A program made the position numbers and the translations under genes. A stretch of 54,449 nt of DNA, from the NCBI GenBank assembly GCA_905339155.1, contig CAJPFJ010000012.1, positions 1 through 54,449 of the forward strand, given 5' to 3'. Below the pieces are notes generated by a model. It did not search any database. It had not been told where the DNA came from and was given only the letters and a program-made list of their open reading frames with translations. This DNA comes from Methanosarcinales archaeon. GTDB taxonomy: Archaea; Halobacteriota; Methanosarcinia; Methanosarcinales; Methanoperedenaceae. Below, in pieces: positions 15,755 to 24,629 of this stretch. Every line of letters starts with the position of its first letter. The stretch's first letter is position 1.

Positions 15755-16327
15755 TTACAGATGGCAAGCCCTGTTGCCTGTGAACTTCCACTCACAGTCG
15801 TATATCACCGGAATTGCGTTCATTCTGAGGAAGTGCAGGAGCTTCGAAACATTCTCCTTGTGCTTTCCTTTGATCTCTGTCTTCGTTTTCCCTGATGTTT
15901 TTATGCTGAACAATATATAGAATATCTTTACATCGTTCTTTGTCATGCTGCTTGTGAACTCATACATTATGTCAGTTCCATCCGTTGCTCCAACGAGCTT
16001 CTGTATATGGTATCCTGCCACATACAACTCTGCAAGGAACCTCTTGTCTGGCGCTTCCTTGAACCCTGGGAGCTTTGCCAAGTCGAAACCTGCTGAGATC
16101 ATTGTTTCTGCAAACTTTGGTTCGATGGTAACTTCGAAGTCACGGCCTCCATCCTTTACCAAACAGGTTCTTTTTATGACATCCTTAGTCTCAAGCAGCT
16201 TAGGCATGTCAAACAGTTTTGCCATGAACTCACGGGTCTTAGCCACGTCATTCACTATCGCTTCGTCCACGATTATCTTTAATGCCGTGGCTCTTGTTTT
16301 CTGTATATTTGTTCCGTCTTCCGACAT
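15755..16327 (-). CDS. Unknown 190-residue protein
   Basis: No family is recognised. It is a mixed alpha/beta protein with a conserved-looking core FLAELYVAGYHIQKLVG and a strand-rich C-terminal third (VKIFYILFSIKTSG...). There are no membrane segments and no obvious catalytic motif. The start follows AAAGGTGATCTAA, which overlaps the end of the neighbouring Zn-ribbon-to-unknown gene run, so co-transcription is likely. Confidence 0.55.
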   Translation of the reverse strand: MSEDGTNIQKTRATALKIIVDEAIVNDVAKTREFMAKLFDMPKLLETKDVIKRTCLVKDGGRDFEVTIEPKFAETMISAGFDLAKLPGFKEAPDKRFLAELYVAGYHIQKLVGATDGTDIMYEFTSSMTKNDVKIFYILFSIKTSGKTKTEIKGKHKENVSKLLHFLRMNAIPVIYDCEWKFTGNRACHL

Positions 16328-16651
16328 TTAGATCACCTTTGTTTCTTTTAAATACTCCAATAGCGAATCTTTCAAGCCCTCGCCCGGCTTCACAAACCCA
16401 TCTTCATAAAGCTGTCTTGCATCGTCATCCCAAACTTCGAAGACAACTTTATCCCGTTCTTTATCCGTTACCCATATTCCCAGCCTGTCCCTCTCTGCCC
16501 AGATATCCACATCGAACAGTTCTGTTAAAGGGAGATCCGGAACTTCCACTTCCTCTCCACATTCCTTGCAGCCAATGTCATACTTCATCCACTTTTCCGG
16601 GACTTCTATGACATTTCCGCACCCAGGGCATGTTGCTGTTCTTTTCCCCAT
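16328..16651 (-). CDS. Zinc-ribbon protein
   Basis: The product has 107 residues. An N-terminal zinc ribbon CPGCGNVIEVP..YDIGCKECGEEVEVP (two CxxC pairs) is followed by an acidic domain with WVTDKERDKVVFEVWDDDA. The ATG at 16651 follows GGGTGATT; a GTG nine bases upstream overlaps the previous stop and is also possible. It may be a small transcription-factor-like or regulatory protein. Confidence 0.6.
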   Translation of the reverse strand: MGKRTATCPGCGNVIEVPEKWMKYDIGCKECGEEVEVPDLPLTELFDVDIWAERDRLGIWVTDKERDKVVFEVWDDDARQLYEDGFVKPGEGLKDSLLEYLKETKVI

Positions 16652-16652
16652 T

Positions 16653-16856
16653 TCAATCACCCAGGAAGATGTCGCTGATCTCTTGTCCGTTGTCCCTTAG
16701 CCACTTTATGGACTCTATATGCTGAGATTCTGATAGGTGGCTTATGATGCTCCTTGTCTGTTCAAACTGCCCGTTCTCTCTGCTTTCGATTATATATTCG
16801 AACAGTTCTTCCATTGTGGCCTTTCCGTAGCCTTTCAGGTCCTTCTTAGATATCAT
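16653..16856 (-). CDS. Unknown 67-residue helical protein
   Basis: A small, charged and probably all-helical protein (YGKATMEELFEYIIESREN...). Gene spacing is one base to the next gene upstream and the stop touches the start of the Zn-ribbon gene, which supports its being real. No family recognised. Confidence 0.5.
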   Translation of the reverse strand: MISKKDLKGYGKATMEELFEYIIESRENGQFEQTRSIISHLSESQHIESIKWLRDNGQEISDIFLGD

Positions 16857-16857
16857 G

Positions 16858-17394
16858 TTACTGCGCTCCCTTTTTCTTCTTTAAGTCGAAATCCCATATC
16901 CTGCAGGTCTCACTAAATTGCACGCCACCATCTGCTCGCGGGAGGTCTTTCCATTTCCAGAAGTACCATTCCTTTGTTCCAACTGCAGCTACAAGGTCAC
17001 TTGTTTTGATCATGTAGGCTGGACCTCCGGAAGAGCTAACGCTGTCCTCTTTGAATGTCGAGTATGCGTTGAAGCACACAAGGTACTCATCTCTTCTCTG
17101 TCCAACTATTCCTTCGATGACCCCAAAGGAGCCCTCTTTTATCAGACAATCCTTGCTGTTTATTATTCTGACAAGCTCTCCTGGCATTGGGTATGTTGAT
17201 GTACCGTTCCCCGCTTCCTCTAGCTTTATCAAGTATTTTTCCGGTATTGTATGAAACCTGTCCGGGTTTTCAAGTCTCACTGAGTATTCTATATATCCGC
17301 TGTTGGTCCTTCTCGCGATGCCTAAAACCGTCCCTGTCTCTTTTGTTCCTTTGATAGTGACTTTATCCCCTGAAAGAAATTTCCTGTCCTTCAT
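16858..17394 (-). CDS. Protein with tandem KOW/SH3-like barrels
   Basis: This is a 178-residue protein. Two similar blocks, DKVTIKGTKETGTVLGIARR (20 residues) and later ELVRIINSKDCLIKEGSFGVI, read like small SH3-type or KOW-like beta-barrels, in which a Gly-rich turn follows a valine-rich strand. A WYFWKWKDLPRA motif follows. Such barrels bind nucleic acid or proteins. The ATG at 17394 overlaps the upstream stop (ATGA) and follows GGAGG. Confidence 0.5.
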   Translation of the reverse strand: MKDRKFLSGDKVTIKGTKETGTVLGIARRTNSGYIEYSVRLENPDRFHTIPEKYLIKLEEAGNGTSTYPMPGELVRIINSKDCLIKEGSFGVIEGIVGQRRDEYLVCFNAYSTFKEDSVSSSGGPAYMIKTSDLVAAVGTKEWYFWKWKDLPRADGGVQFSETCRIWDFDLKKKKGAQ

Positions 17395-18272
17395 TCTTTC
17401 GCCTCCGTATCTTCTTTTTTGGCTACTGGACGCAGGACAACAACTTTCCGCATGCAAGGTACTTCTTCTTCCACAGCTTCGAAGTTATCACAGAGGGCTT
17501 TGAAGATCTCAATGCAGTCATCTACCATTCTATCAAAGGACTTGACGAGATCATACCTGTTCTTCAGGTCAGACCATGACCATTCATCATCATTTTCAAA
17601 ATTCAGGTCTTCATCCATGCCCACTGTCCTAGTGAATATTCTCATGTGCGGAGTCGGGAAGTTCACACGTCCGTGCTTATCGCAACTCCCGCAGATATCG
17701 TTCTCTGAATACTCTGTGCTTTCTGCCTTGACCTCTTTGACTATCTCAAGGACGCGCTCTGTTGGCAGGCTGTGCCTCTTTATCTCCTCTATATCGGGAT
17801 AGACTTCCGGGACCCACCAGTTCTTATAGCGAATGAAGTTCCTGACATGATCTTCCGGAGTCTTTGCTTCTGGCAATACCGCCTTATAGTTCATCTGACC
17901 GCACCTGGCACAGTAAGACCGATATCCGCTCGGCTCTTTACCGCCCTTTAACAGAACTATATATCCACCACTTCTGCCGTTGAAGGATGCCTGGTATGCG
18001 TAACCATGCTCTTCATTGAACATCCTTATGCGTTCATTTATTTCAATGAAGGTGTCTTCTGCATAGATGATGTCGTATGCTCTTGACCTCTGTTCTTTTG
18101 TCAGGCTGAGATTCTGTATTTTCACATTCCTTGCATAACTCGTTAGCCTGTTCCACGAGTTCATTGTATAGTAGCGGAAATGACCGTGCAGGAACGCTAT
18201 CATCTCTACTCTCGATGGTTTCTCTTCTATCTTTTGTTCCGTATAAATCACCTTCTTTTTACTGGAGCTCAT
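17391..18272 (-). CDS. Unknown 293-residue protein
   Basis: A soluble protein of unknown family. It begins MSSSKKKVIYTEQK; an N-terminal helical region has HFRYYTMNSWNRLTSYARNVK, and a Cys pair (CARC near 122) and another (CGSC near 200) may share a zinc. An acidic WSW segment follows (NDDEWSWSDLKNRYD). The chosen ATG lies within sequence repeated upstream of the DUF1848 gene and lacks a clear ribosome site, so the true start may be slightly downstream. The structured repeat at 18303-18352 lies in its leader. Confidence 0.55.
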   Translation of the reverse strand: MSSSKKKVIYTEQKIEEKPSRVEMIAFLHGHFRYYTMNSWNRLTSYARNVKIQNLSLTKEQRSRAYDIIYAEDTFIEINERIRMFNEEHGYAYQASFNGRSGGYIVLLKGGKEPSGYRSYCARCGQMNYKAVLPEAKTPEDHVRNFIRYKNWWVPEVYPDIEEIKRHSLPTERVLEIVKEVKAESTEYSENDICGSCDKHGRVNFPTPHMRIFTRTVGMDEDLNFENDDEWSWSDLKNRYDLVKSFDRMVDDCIEIFKALCDNFEAVEEEVPCMRKVVVLRPVAKKEDTEAKE

Positions 18273-18302
18273 GCTCAAATGGAAAAGTTTGAAACTGAAA
18301 AA

Positions 18303-18352
18303 GCCGAATTTTAGGGCTGTGCCCGACCTCGCGAAGCGAGGGAAAATTCGGC
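18303..18352 (+). repeat. Three-way-junction repeat, copy 1
   Basis: Outer arms GCCGAATTTT / AAAATTCGGC (10 perfect pairs) enclose hairpin a (GGGC-TGT-GCCC), a GA linker and hairpin b (CCTCGC-GAA-GCGAGG). The repeat lies between the DUF1848 stop and the start of the next minus-strand gene. Flanks GAAACTGAAAAA on the left and GGCAC on the right resemble those of the other copies. Strand is assigned from a G-U pair in copy 4 and is uncertain. Confidence 0.75.
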
Positions 18353-18361
18353 ACAGCGGCA

Positions 18362-19219
18362 TTACTTTAAAGCTTGTTTAATTGTGGTTGAGCTTGTATT
18401 AGCGTAACAATAGATGCATCCGTGGCTGCAGGTATTGTATGAGCCAATATCCGTGCTTTGCGTGCATCCGCACCCCTGCCTGGACGCCTTATACCCCGGA
18501 AGATCATTTATGTGATAAAGCTGGTTGATTATTGCCGCATCAATGCAATGGGCTGGCTGGACATCCGGGTTGTGCCCGTGGGATTCCGCGCAGGAAAAAA
18601 GTTGTATCCCGTTCTCTTTTGCGATGTTAACGAAATCAGTAATAAGCCTGGTTTTAGTCTCATTGTCCGGGTTATACACTTTTATCCCGGTCTTTTTAGT
18701 AAACATTCCCAGGTTTGCTTTAACCTTGCCATAATAGACAGGGAAGTTGAAGTAGCACCTGTTAACGAAGCCCTTGACCTTTGAACATATATCCTTGAAG
18801 TTACTAATCTGCCAGTCGTAATCAGTGATGCTTGAAAGAACAATAGGGTCATATCGCCAATTTATGTGCGCTGGTGAATACATCCTGCTTAATACTTTTA
18901 ATGACCTGAGCGCATCATCGTGTTTTACATTGGTCTCAAAAGCAGCTGGAAGGTTAGTCAGCGTATAATTAAAGTACGAGCGATATCCCGCGTCAAGCAT
19001 CTCATGCAGGCTGCCGAGGAAGGGTGTATAGTCCTTTGACCAGAATACGAAACAGGCAACATCCTCTTTTTTTAGAGATACAGTTGCTTGCTGACCGAAA
19101 TAATGGACATATTTTGCGAACCCTGCATGCAGGTCATGCATGAACTGAGCGCCGTGAAACGCTGGTATGTCCGTCCTGCGAGATACTGATATTATTTTAG
19201 GTTTTGCTTTATACGACAT
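18362..19219 (-). CDS. DUF1848 radical-SAM-like protein
   Basis: A 285-residue protein. The opening IISVSRRTDIPAFHGAQF, the middle FVFWSKDYTPF and the C-terminal CGCTQSTDIGSY..CSHGCIYCYAN match DUF1848. This family carries its CxxxCxxC iron-sulfur motif (here CSHGCIYC) unusually at the C-terminal end and is expected to use radical SAM chemistry on an unknown substrate; it occurs on many mobile elements. TCAGGAGAG precedes the ATG. Structured repeats flank it on both sides. Confidence 0.8.
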   Translation of the reverse strand: MSYKAKPKIISVSRRTDIPAFHGAQFMHDLHAGFAKYVHYFGQQATVSLKKEDVACFVFWSKDYTPFLGSLHEMLDAGYRSYFNYTLTNLPAAFETNVKHDDALRSLKVLSRMYSPAHINWRYDPIVLSSITDYDWQISNFKDICSKVKGFVNRCYFNFPVYYGKVKANLGMFTKKTGIKVYNPDNETKTRLITDFVNIAKENGIQLFSCAESHGHNPDVQPAHCIDAAIINQLYHINDLPGYKASRQGCGCTQSTDIGSYNTCSHGCIYCYANTSSTTIKQALK

Positions 19220-19281
19220 TTTATCTCTCCTGATTTATTTATTGAGCTCATGCTCAATTGGAGATTTTTGAGACTTAGACC

Positions 19282-19331
19282 GCCGGATTTTAGGGCTACG
19301 CCCGACCTCGCGAAGCGAGGGAAAATCAGGC
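19282..19331 (+). repeat. Three-way-junction repeat, copy 2
   Basis: Outer arms GCCGGATTTT / AAAATCAGGC (one mismatch), hairpin a GGGC-TAC-GCCC, GA linker, hairpin b identical to copy 1. A GAGC-TCAT-GCTC mini-hairpin lies 30-40 bases to its left, as in copy 1. It lies upstream of the DUF1848 start and downstream of the previous gene. Confidence 0.75.
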
Positions 19332-19350
19332 ATCATCCGAAAAACACTAA

Positions 19351-19758
19351 TTAATGCCTTTTATCACCAGGCTTTTTTAGAAATTGCTGGATATTCTTAA
19401 AACAGTCATCACATAATGCCCATGGAGTCTCGCTCTGGTCAACCATGGACTTCCAACCCTCAAAGACCTTTTCTATTATTTCATTGTACTTTTCCTCGCC
19501 CATTTCAATGAGCATATCCTTACTGGCCTTCATCATCTTCTCTGGCCTGTATCCATTCCTTACAGCGATTGTAATAGATTCAGGCGACAGCACGTGTTTC
19601 ATGTCTTTTATTTTTCCGAGTGGTTTTGAGCATATATCACAAACCACTTGGGTGTTGTCATCCATGCTCATCATTCGTGTTTTGGTCTCAATAATTCTCA
19701 TCCCGTCTTTGTCTATTTCAAAAACAACATCTTCTGTGGGAACATTGGTTTTGGTCAT
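19351..19758 (-). CDS. Unknown 135-residue protein with split zinc site
   Basis: CDIC (near residue 40) and CDDC (near 119) frame a helical insert and look like a split zinc-binding site; between them is SPESITIAVRNGYRPEKMM. The rest is helical and charged. AGGAGG precedes the ATG. No family recognised. Confidence 0.55.
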   Translation of the reverse strand: MTKTNVPTEDVVFEIDKDGMRIIETKTRMMSMDDNTQVVCDICSKPLGKIKDMKHVLSPESITIAVRNGYRPEKMMKASKDMLIEMGEEKYNEIIEKVFEGWKSMVDQSETPWALCDDCFKNIQQFLKKPGDKRH

Positions 19759-19767
19759 TATGTCCTC

Positions 19768-20328
19768 CTAATTATGCATGCCTATCGACTTCAAAACAGA
19801 ATCAATCGTATTGGTAAGATCTCTCAGTAGTTCCCATTTCTTCTCGAATGGCATGCCTTTAGTGTCAAGAAGCTCATTCTCTTTGAAGATCACCATCGGC
19901 ATGTCGGTCCCAATCTCATCCTTTACCAGCTTGAATCCGGGCATCTTTTCTTGCTCTATTGCGCTTATTAATGCTTGATGGTCCTTTATCTTGATATTGT
20001 GTATCTCGATAAAGGACTTTACCGCATTGTTTATTCCTTTCGATAGAGCACCAACGACCTCCCAGCTGCAGGTCTCCCTATGAGAATTGTCACGCATCTT
20101 TATCCACTGTGCTCCCTGGGTATTCCCCATCTCGTAGGCATATTTCATTTTGTCCTGTTCCATGTATTCCTTGAATGATTCCGGAATTATGCTTCCCACA
20201 AAATATGCGCTGAGAACTTTCTTGCATACCGGACATATGTACGCTGACAGGCATATGAAGTCCAGAACCTTGAGTTCTGGTTTCATTGTATGGTAGAAAT
20301 ATATCCTGCCATTTGTTATTTCGATCAT
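19768..20328 (-). CDS. Unknown 186-residue protein
   Basis: An alpha/beta protein with an early CPVC pair (near residue 32) and a His/Cys stretch NSHRETCSWE near 82. No family recognised. Its ATG overlaps the stop of the 48-residue gene upstream (ATGA), so translation is coupled. Confidence 0.55.
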   Translation of the reverse strand: MIEITNGRIYFYHTMKPELKVLDFICLSAYICPVCKKVLSAYFVGSIIPESFKEYMEQDKMKYAYEMGNTQGAQWIKMRDNSHRETCSWEVVGALSKGINNAVKSFIEIHNIKIKDHQALISAIEQEKMPGFKLVKDEIGTDMPMVIFKENELLDTKGMPFEKKWELLRDLTNTIDSVLKSIGMHN

Positions 20329-20471
20329 AACTCTTCCCCTTCTACCTCTATCTTTGACAGCATCTTCGTACTTGCGAATTTTTTGGCGTCTTTTCTTTTC
20401 TTGAAAAACCTAATATTATATGTGTCCGCATATAATACCCTGATCGGCGGAATAATTATATTATAACTCAT
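20325..20471 (-). CDS. 48-residue basic protein
   Basis: This short frame begins MSYNIIIPPIRVLYAD and is Lys-rich in the middle (FFKKRKDAKKF). Its ATG overlaps the stop of the methyltransferase-helicase gene and its own stop overlaps the next start, both as ATGA. Coupling at both ends is strong evidence that it is translated. Function unknown. Confidence 0.6.
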   Translation of the reverse strand: MSYNIIIPPIRVLYADTYNIRFFKKRKDAKKFASTKMLSKIEVEGEEL

Positions 20472-23400
20472 ATATTATATCCCTCCTCTCTCAACATCTT
20501 GATAGTGAAGTCTTTATAACTCAACCATTTGCTTGCATCGAAAGCGGCAGCTTCCTGGTAATCAATACCTTCATCTATCGCCTCGCTTTTGGCGGCCATA
20601 AGTTGAGCCATATATTCGTCTATGGTCCCGGCAGCTCTCAAGAGTGAGATCTTGGGTTTCTTCTTCTGTTGAGGTCTGAGTATCCTGCTGTACGCCTGGA
20701 TCTGTTTACTTGGAGTCCATGAAGTATCTGCTAGGACAACCACGTTTGCTTCAGGGATATTCAAACCTACCTCACCGCACGATGTTGTTGCCAGGAGCAC
20801 ATTTGTTCCGTTATTCCTGAAATCATTCAGGAGGATATTGCGCTCTTTTATCCCCTGCTGCCCTATGAACAGGTGAGACTTTATCCCATGTTTTGTGTGA
20901 AGGATCTCCTGGATAAAACGCTGAAACTCCGGCCTTTCAGAGAACACAATTATCTTTTCTTCATTTGCTATTGCCTCTTTTATGAGTTCTATTGTCCTTT
21001 GTTGCTTTGTTGTTGGGCCAAATGACCACTGCGCATCCTTAGTGTTCGTCTTTGGCGATTGTGGGATAGTTGAAGCGAACTGAAGTTGAGTGAGATGTGC
21101 AAGAACCATCATTTGATCAATCTTGTGACCTTCCTCTTTCTCCATCCGTAACTGCTTCTTGAACCATGATGCGAAGTCGTCAAGCCAGTGCTTATAGTGC
21201 TTGATATGCTCTGGCGACATCTTGATAAGCTCTGTCCTTATTTCAGGCTTCGGGAATGTTATATACTCTTTAACCTCTGGCTCATCTCTCTGACGTCTGA
21301 TAATTTTGCTATTCATCATCTGCCACCACTTTTCGGGGTCTTTAATTTTCGGAACTTCTCGGCTCTTGGCTCCACTGTCCAAAGTATGTTCGAATTGAGG
21401 TGTCACCCACTCAATGCTAATAAAATCCTCTTTGAACTGCCGCGTGCCGGTTGTATAACCGCTTTGATGACCATGTTCATCCACGCGCTCTATTGGACTA
21501 TAATAGCCGTAGTGATTGCGTTCAGTCGCATCACCCCACCCGAATACCAACAGACTGAAGATGTTCCTGGGGTAATTGGCTATGGGCGTTCCTGTTGAGA
21601 GTAGCTTGTACCTGGCTTTCAGCATTCTGACAGCCTTTGCCTGCTCACTGTCTTTCGCCTTTATCTTATGAGCCTCATCAATGGCTATGAACTGAAACCT
21701 TCTTCTCATTGCCTTCGCGAATGTCTTCTTTGTATAATTGTTGAGAGTCCTCCACAGGAGGTTATAGGCCATAAGATTGAACTTCTTCAGGCTCTTGAGA
21801 TGCTTCTCATCTGTTATGATCTGATAATCCGTTATTCCTACAGCTTTGAACTCCTTGACGAACTCATCTTTCAGCTTCGGCTCTACGACTATCAGATTAT
21901 GCTTGCATCCATAGAGCAATGCGAGCGCTATTATCTGTCTGGATTTGCCTAATCCCATCTGATCCGCAAGTATGGTTGTGTCCTTCAGGCTCATCCTGGC
22001 AACATCTTCCTTCTGGAATGGCCACAGCCATGTAATGCCGAGTTGATCCAGCCTTTTCAATCTCGCCTGATACAGTTCTGGATACAGCGATTTTATGCCG
22101 TCATCCTTATGCAGACAGATCCATTCCCCGTCCTTTCCTTTGATGAACTGTTCGTAAGGCGCCATCTGCCGTTCAAACCACTTTGCCTTTTTGACTATCC
22201 AATTGGCGTATTGGGGGTCTATTATCGGTGTCAGGCCAGTGCGTGAAATGTCTGTCCACAGTTCATAAAGGGCGCGGGGGTCTTCCAGCAGGTTTTTTCT
22301 CCTGAGCTTCACATCTGCAAGTGATGTGTATCCGCTTAGCCCCTGGTTCCATTCCTTCCCCATCGCTTCTCTGAACTCATGCACTTTCAAAGCAGAAAGA
22401 ACATTATCGATCTTCAGGTTCAAGCAGCTGGCATCCGGGGACAAACAGATCTTGACGGTGTTCGTTCCTTTCAGCGGTAGCTTTGCTATGGGTTCCTGTA
22501 CCGTTGGAGGTTTATATTTCTCTGGCTTTGTGAAGTGTATATGCCCTCTTTTCCTGATATGCTCAGCAGCCTCTCTTATTATTCGCCCTGTTTCCGATAA
22601 TTGCAATATCGCAAGTTCGCGAGCGAGAAACGCTTCATCTAGGGTATCTGTCTTATGATGGAGCGTTCCGGGTATGGTGAGGTTGTCCGTTGAGTAGATC
22701 ACTACGGAGCATGGCCATGTGAACCCATATTTGGTGAACGCCTTGCCCTCGATATCCAGTCTATACACGAGCTTTGCGCGGCTGTTTACCCATCTCTCAA
22801 AGGTGAGGGTATCCTCATTCGTGAAATAGCCTGTTGGCAGCATGGCAGCCACAAAGTATCGTGCGCTCTCGATAGCAGTTTCCATGGCTGCTATATGAGA
22901 CTTTATGCTTGTCCCTGGGCCAAGATCTCCCCATCCTGCGTTCTTGAAACCGCAGTTCTTCTTCTCTAATTGTATTGAGAACGGAGGATTGATCAGAAGG
23001 TAATCTGCTATTACCCTCGGATGATGTATCATGTCGTCCTGGATAATGTGGGCTCCGGGGAACAGTGCTCTTGCCATGTGATAGGCTTTCTCTTCAACTT
23101 CAATCCCTGCTATGTCACATTGTGGGTTCAGGAATTGGAACATTCTGCCTATTCCACAGCTATTATCAAAGACGGACGCAGGCGTTCCGGGTATATCAAG
23201 TCCGAGTGCCTGCGCTATGAACCTCGTTATTATCGGTGGCGTTAAGAACTGCTGGAGAGTGAGCTCTCTCTTCTTCGCCAAGTCGGGAATACCTCTGTCC
23301 CCTTCTATTGTTACAGTCTGCCCCAGGGATTTATAATCATAGAACACCCTGTCGCGGTCAATGTCTCCTGCAAGGACATCTCGCCACAGTTCTTCGTTAG

Positions 23401-23659
23401 GATCACCCCGTATATCAAACGGGACATTCTTCGAATCAAATTCGTCTTCTGTAACTTCAACTGTTTCCATCACCTGAGATCTGAAGTCCGGAGGGTATAG
23501 TCCGGGCAATTCTGACATGAAAATGCACCTCGCTATTACGCTTTCAATGTCCTTAAATGCGTACGCATTATATTTAACAGATGCACCTGTAAGAACTGTT
23601 ATTTTCTCCTGGCCGGGTTTGATATCTTCGAATAATCCAAGTGTCAATTGACCTGCCAT
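20468..23659 (-). CDS. DNA adenine/cytosine-N4 methyltransferase fused to SNF2 helicase
   Basis: A 1063-residue two-domain protein. The N-terminal half has amino-methyltransferase motifs: a SAM loop (FDNSCGIGRMFQF, near 165), an acidic AGIEVEEKAYHMA, and the catalytic NPPF (in LLINPPFSIQ, near 222). The second half is an SNF2 motor with DQMGLGKSRQI (Walker A, near 562), DEAH (IAIDEAHKI, near 660), and a C-terminal ATPase block SRILRPQQKKKP. Similar fusions occur on phages and conjugative elements (DarB-like) and modify the element's own DNA or fight restriction. A 14-base perfect palindrome lies in its first codons (23556-23569). Confidence 0.85.
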   Translation of the reverse strand: MAGQLTLGLFEDIKPGQEKITVLTGASVKYNAYAFKDIESVIARCIFMSELPGLYPPDFRSQVMETVEVTEDEFDSKNVPFDIRGDPNEELWRDVLAGDIDRDRVFYDYKSLGQTVTIEGDRGIPDLAKKRELTLQQFLTPPIITRFIAQALGLDIPGTPASVFDNSCGIGRMFQFLNPQCDIAGIEVEEKAYHMARALFPGAHIIQDDMIHHPRVIADYLLINPPFSIQLEKKNCGFKNAGWGDLGPGTSIKSHIAAMETAIESARYFVAAMLPTGYFTNEDTLTFERWVNSRAKLVYRLDIEGKAFTKYGFTWPCSVVIYSTDNLTIPGTLHHKTDTLDEAFLARELAILQLSETGRIIREAAEHIRKRGHIHFTKPEKYKPPTVQEPIAKLPLKGTNTVKICLSPDASCLNLKIDNVLSALKVHEFREAMGKEWNQGLSGYTSLADVKLRRKNLLEDPRALYELWTDISRTGLTPIIDPQYANWIVKKAKWFERQMAPYEQFIKGKDGEWICLHKDDGIKSLYPELYQARLKRLDQLGITWLWPFQKEDVARMSLKDTTILADQMGLGKSRQIIALALLYGCKHNLIVVEPKLKDEFVKEFKAVGITDYQIITDEKHLKSLKKFNLMAYNLLWRTLNNYTKKTFAKAMRRRFQFIAIDEAHKIKAKDSEQAKAVRMLKARYKLLSTGTPIANYPRNIFSLLVFGWGDATERNHYGYYSPIERVDEHGHQSGYTTGTRQFKEDFISIEWVTPQFEHTLDSGAKSREVPKIKDPEKWWQMMNSKIIRRQRDEPEVKEYITFPKPEIRTELIKMSPEHIKHYKHWLDDFASWFKKQLRMEKEEGHKIDQMMVLAHLTQLQFASTIPQSPKTNTKDAQWSFGPTTKQQRTIELIKEAIANEEKIIVFSERPEFQRFIQEILHTKHGIKSHLFIGQQGIKERNILLNDFRNNGTNVLLATTSCGEVGLNIPEANVVVLADTSWTPSKQIQAYSRILRPQQKKKPKISLLRAAGTIDEYMAQLMAAKSEAIDEGIDYQEAAAFDASKWLSYKDFTIKMLREEGYNI

Positions 23660-23671
23660 AATCCTCCGTTT

Positions 23672-24064
23672 TTATGCCTGGATAGTCTTCTCTAATGTGG
23701 CCTGCTCTATTGCCTTTTTTAGAACCTCATCCCACGATTCTACCATAGGCATGAATCCTTTCTTGAAATGATGGACAACAATATCCAGATCAATTCCCTC
23801 AATGTCCAGCCCGAAGCGGTCAGCCACGCCTTTTATATCTGACTCTGAAAGTATCCATGCAGGGAATGTTCTCTCTATTTTCGGGTATTGGATGAACCTC
23901 TGGTGTGCGGCTGCAACTTCTTCAGGAGTGAAAAGAAGATTGCCCATGTAATCGAACATATAGAACTCCTGAAAGTTCACTATTACGTGGGTTGCATGCG
24001 TACCTTCGTTGTCGATCACAGTCCAGGGTATCTTCGTTATCGGGTACATGTCATCCTCAGCCAT
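23672..24064 (-). CDS. Unknown 130-residue protein
   Basis: A soluble protein of mixed structure (ITKIPWTVIDNEGTHATHVIVNF...) with a helical C-terminus. No family recognised. It is 12 bases upstream of the methyltransferase-helicase, and its start touches the stop of the upstream gene, so it belongs to that operon and may be an accessory of it. Confidence 0.5.
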   Translation of the reverse strand: MAEDDMYPITKIPWTVIDNEGTHATHVIVNFQEFYMFDYMGNLLFTPEEVAAAHQRFIQYPKIERTFPAWILSESDIKGVADRFGLDIEGIDLDIVVHHFKKGFMPMVESWDEVLKKAIEQATLEKTIQA

Positions 24065-24282
24065 TATTCCTCCCTGTGAGTGAAAAGAGTCTCTTCCATG
24101 CCGGCAAGAATCTGCTTCTTGGAGGTCTCAAATGATGCGTCCAGTTGTGACCATGTACGCCTTATCACAGGATGCCAGACCGGATTCACCGGCGTTTTTG
24201 GCTTCCAGTTATCAAGAGCCCACTGAATGAACTCTCTGACATCTTCTGACGAGAGATCCCGCCAGATATCTGCTTCTGGCAT
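24064..24282 (-). CDS. Unknown 72-residue protein
   Basis: A small Trp-rich protein (ADIWRDLSSEDVREFIQWALDNW) without recognised family. It is two bases from the upstream gene and touches the next, which supports a real coding sequence. Confidence 0.5.
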   Translation of the reverse strand: MPEADIWRDLSSEDVREFIQWALDNWKPKTPVNPVWHPVIRRTWSQLDASFETSKKQILAGMEETLFTHREE

Positions 24283-24284
24283 AG

Positions 24285-24629
24285 TTACATCCCCATTGTC
24301 GGATACATTAACCCTGCTGTTTGTTGACCTTCTGCATCCAGGCTAGATATCGCCTTAACTGTCTCTATTACCTTCTGATACCGCGAAGGAACCTTTTCCT
24401 CGAGATATTCCATGTCCCTTATATCGGACTCTATCATTTTGAAGAGATCGCTGCCATAACAGGCCATACAGCGTTCACAGTAATCTTGTGTCTTGCCTTC
24501 GAGAGCTTCTTCAATAATACGTTTCGCGTGCTTTGGGGAATGATATCCTATTGAGCCTTCTACCATTGCTGCAATGAGCCAGTCCAATCCTCTCTTTGCT
24601 ATCAATGCTTTCAGTTCTTCCAGGTTCAT
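24285..24629 (-). CDS. Unknown 114-residue helical protein
   Basis: A helical protein with one CERCMAC cluster near residue 52 that may hold a metal. The start overlaps the stop of the upstream gene by 4 bases. No family recognised. Confidence 0.5.
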   Translation of the reverse strand: MNLEELKALIAKRGLDWLIAAMVEGSIGYHSPKHAKRIIEEALEGKTQDYCERCMACYGSDLFKMIESDIRDMEYLEEKVPSRYQKVIETVKAISSLDAEGQQTAGLMYPTMGM

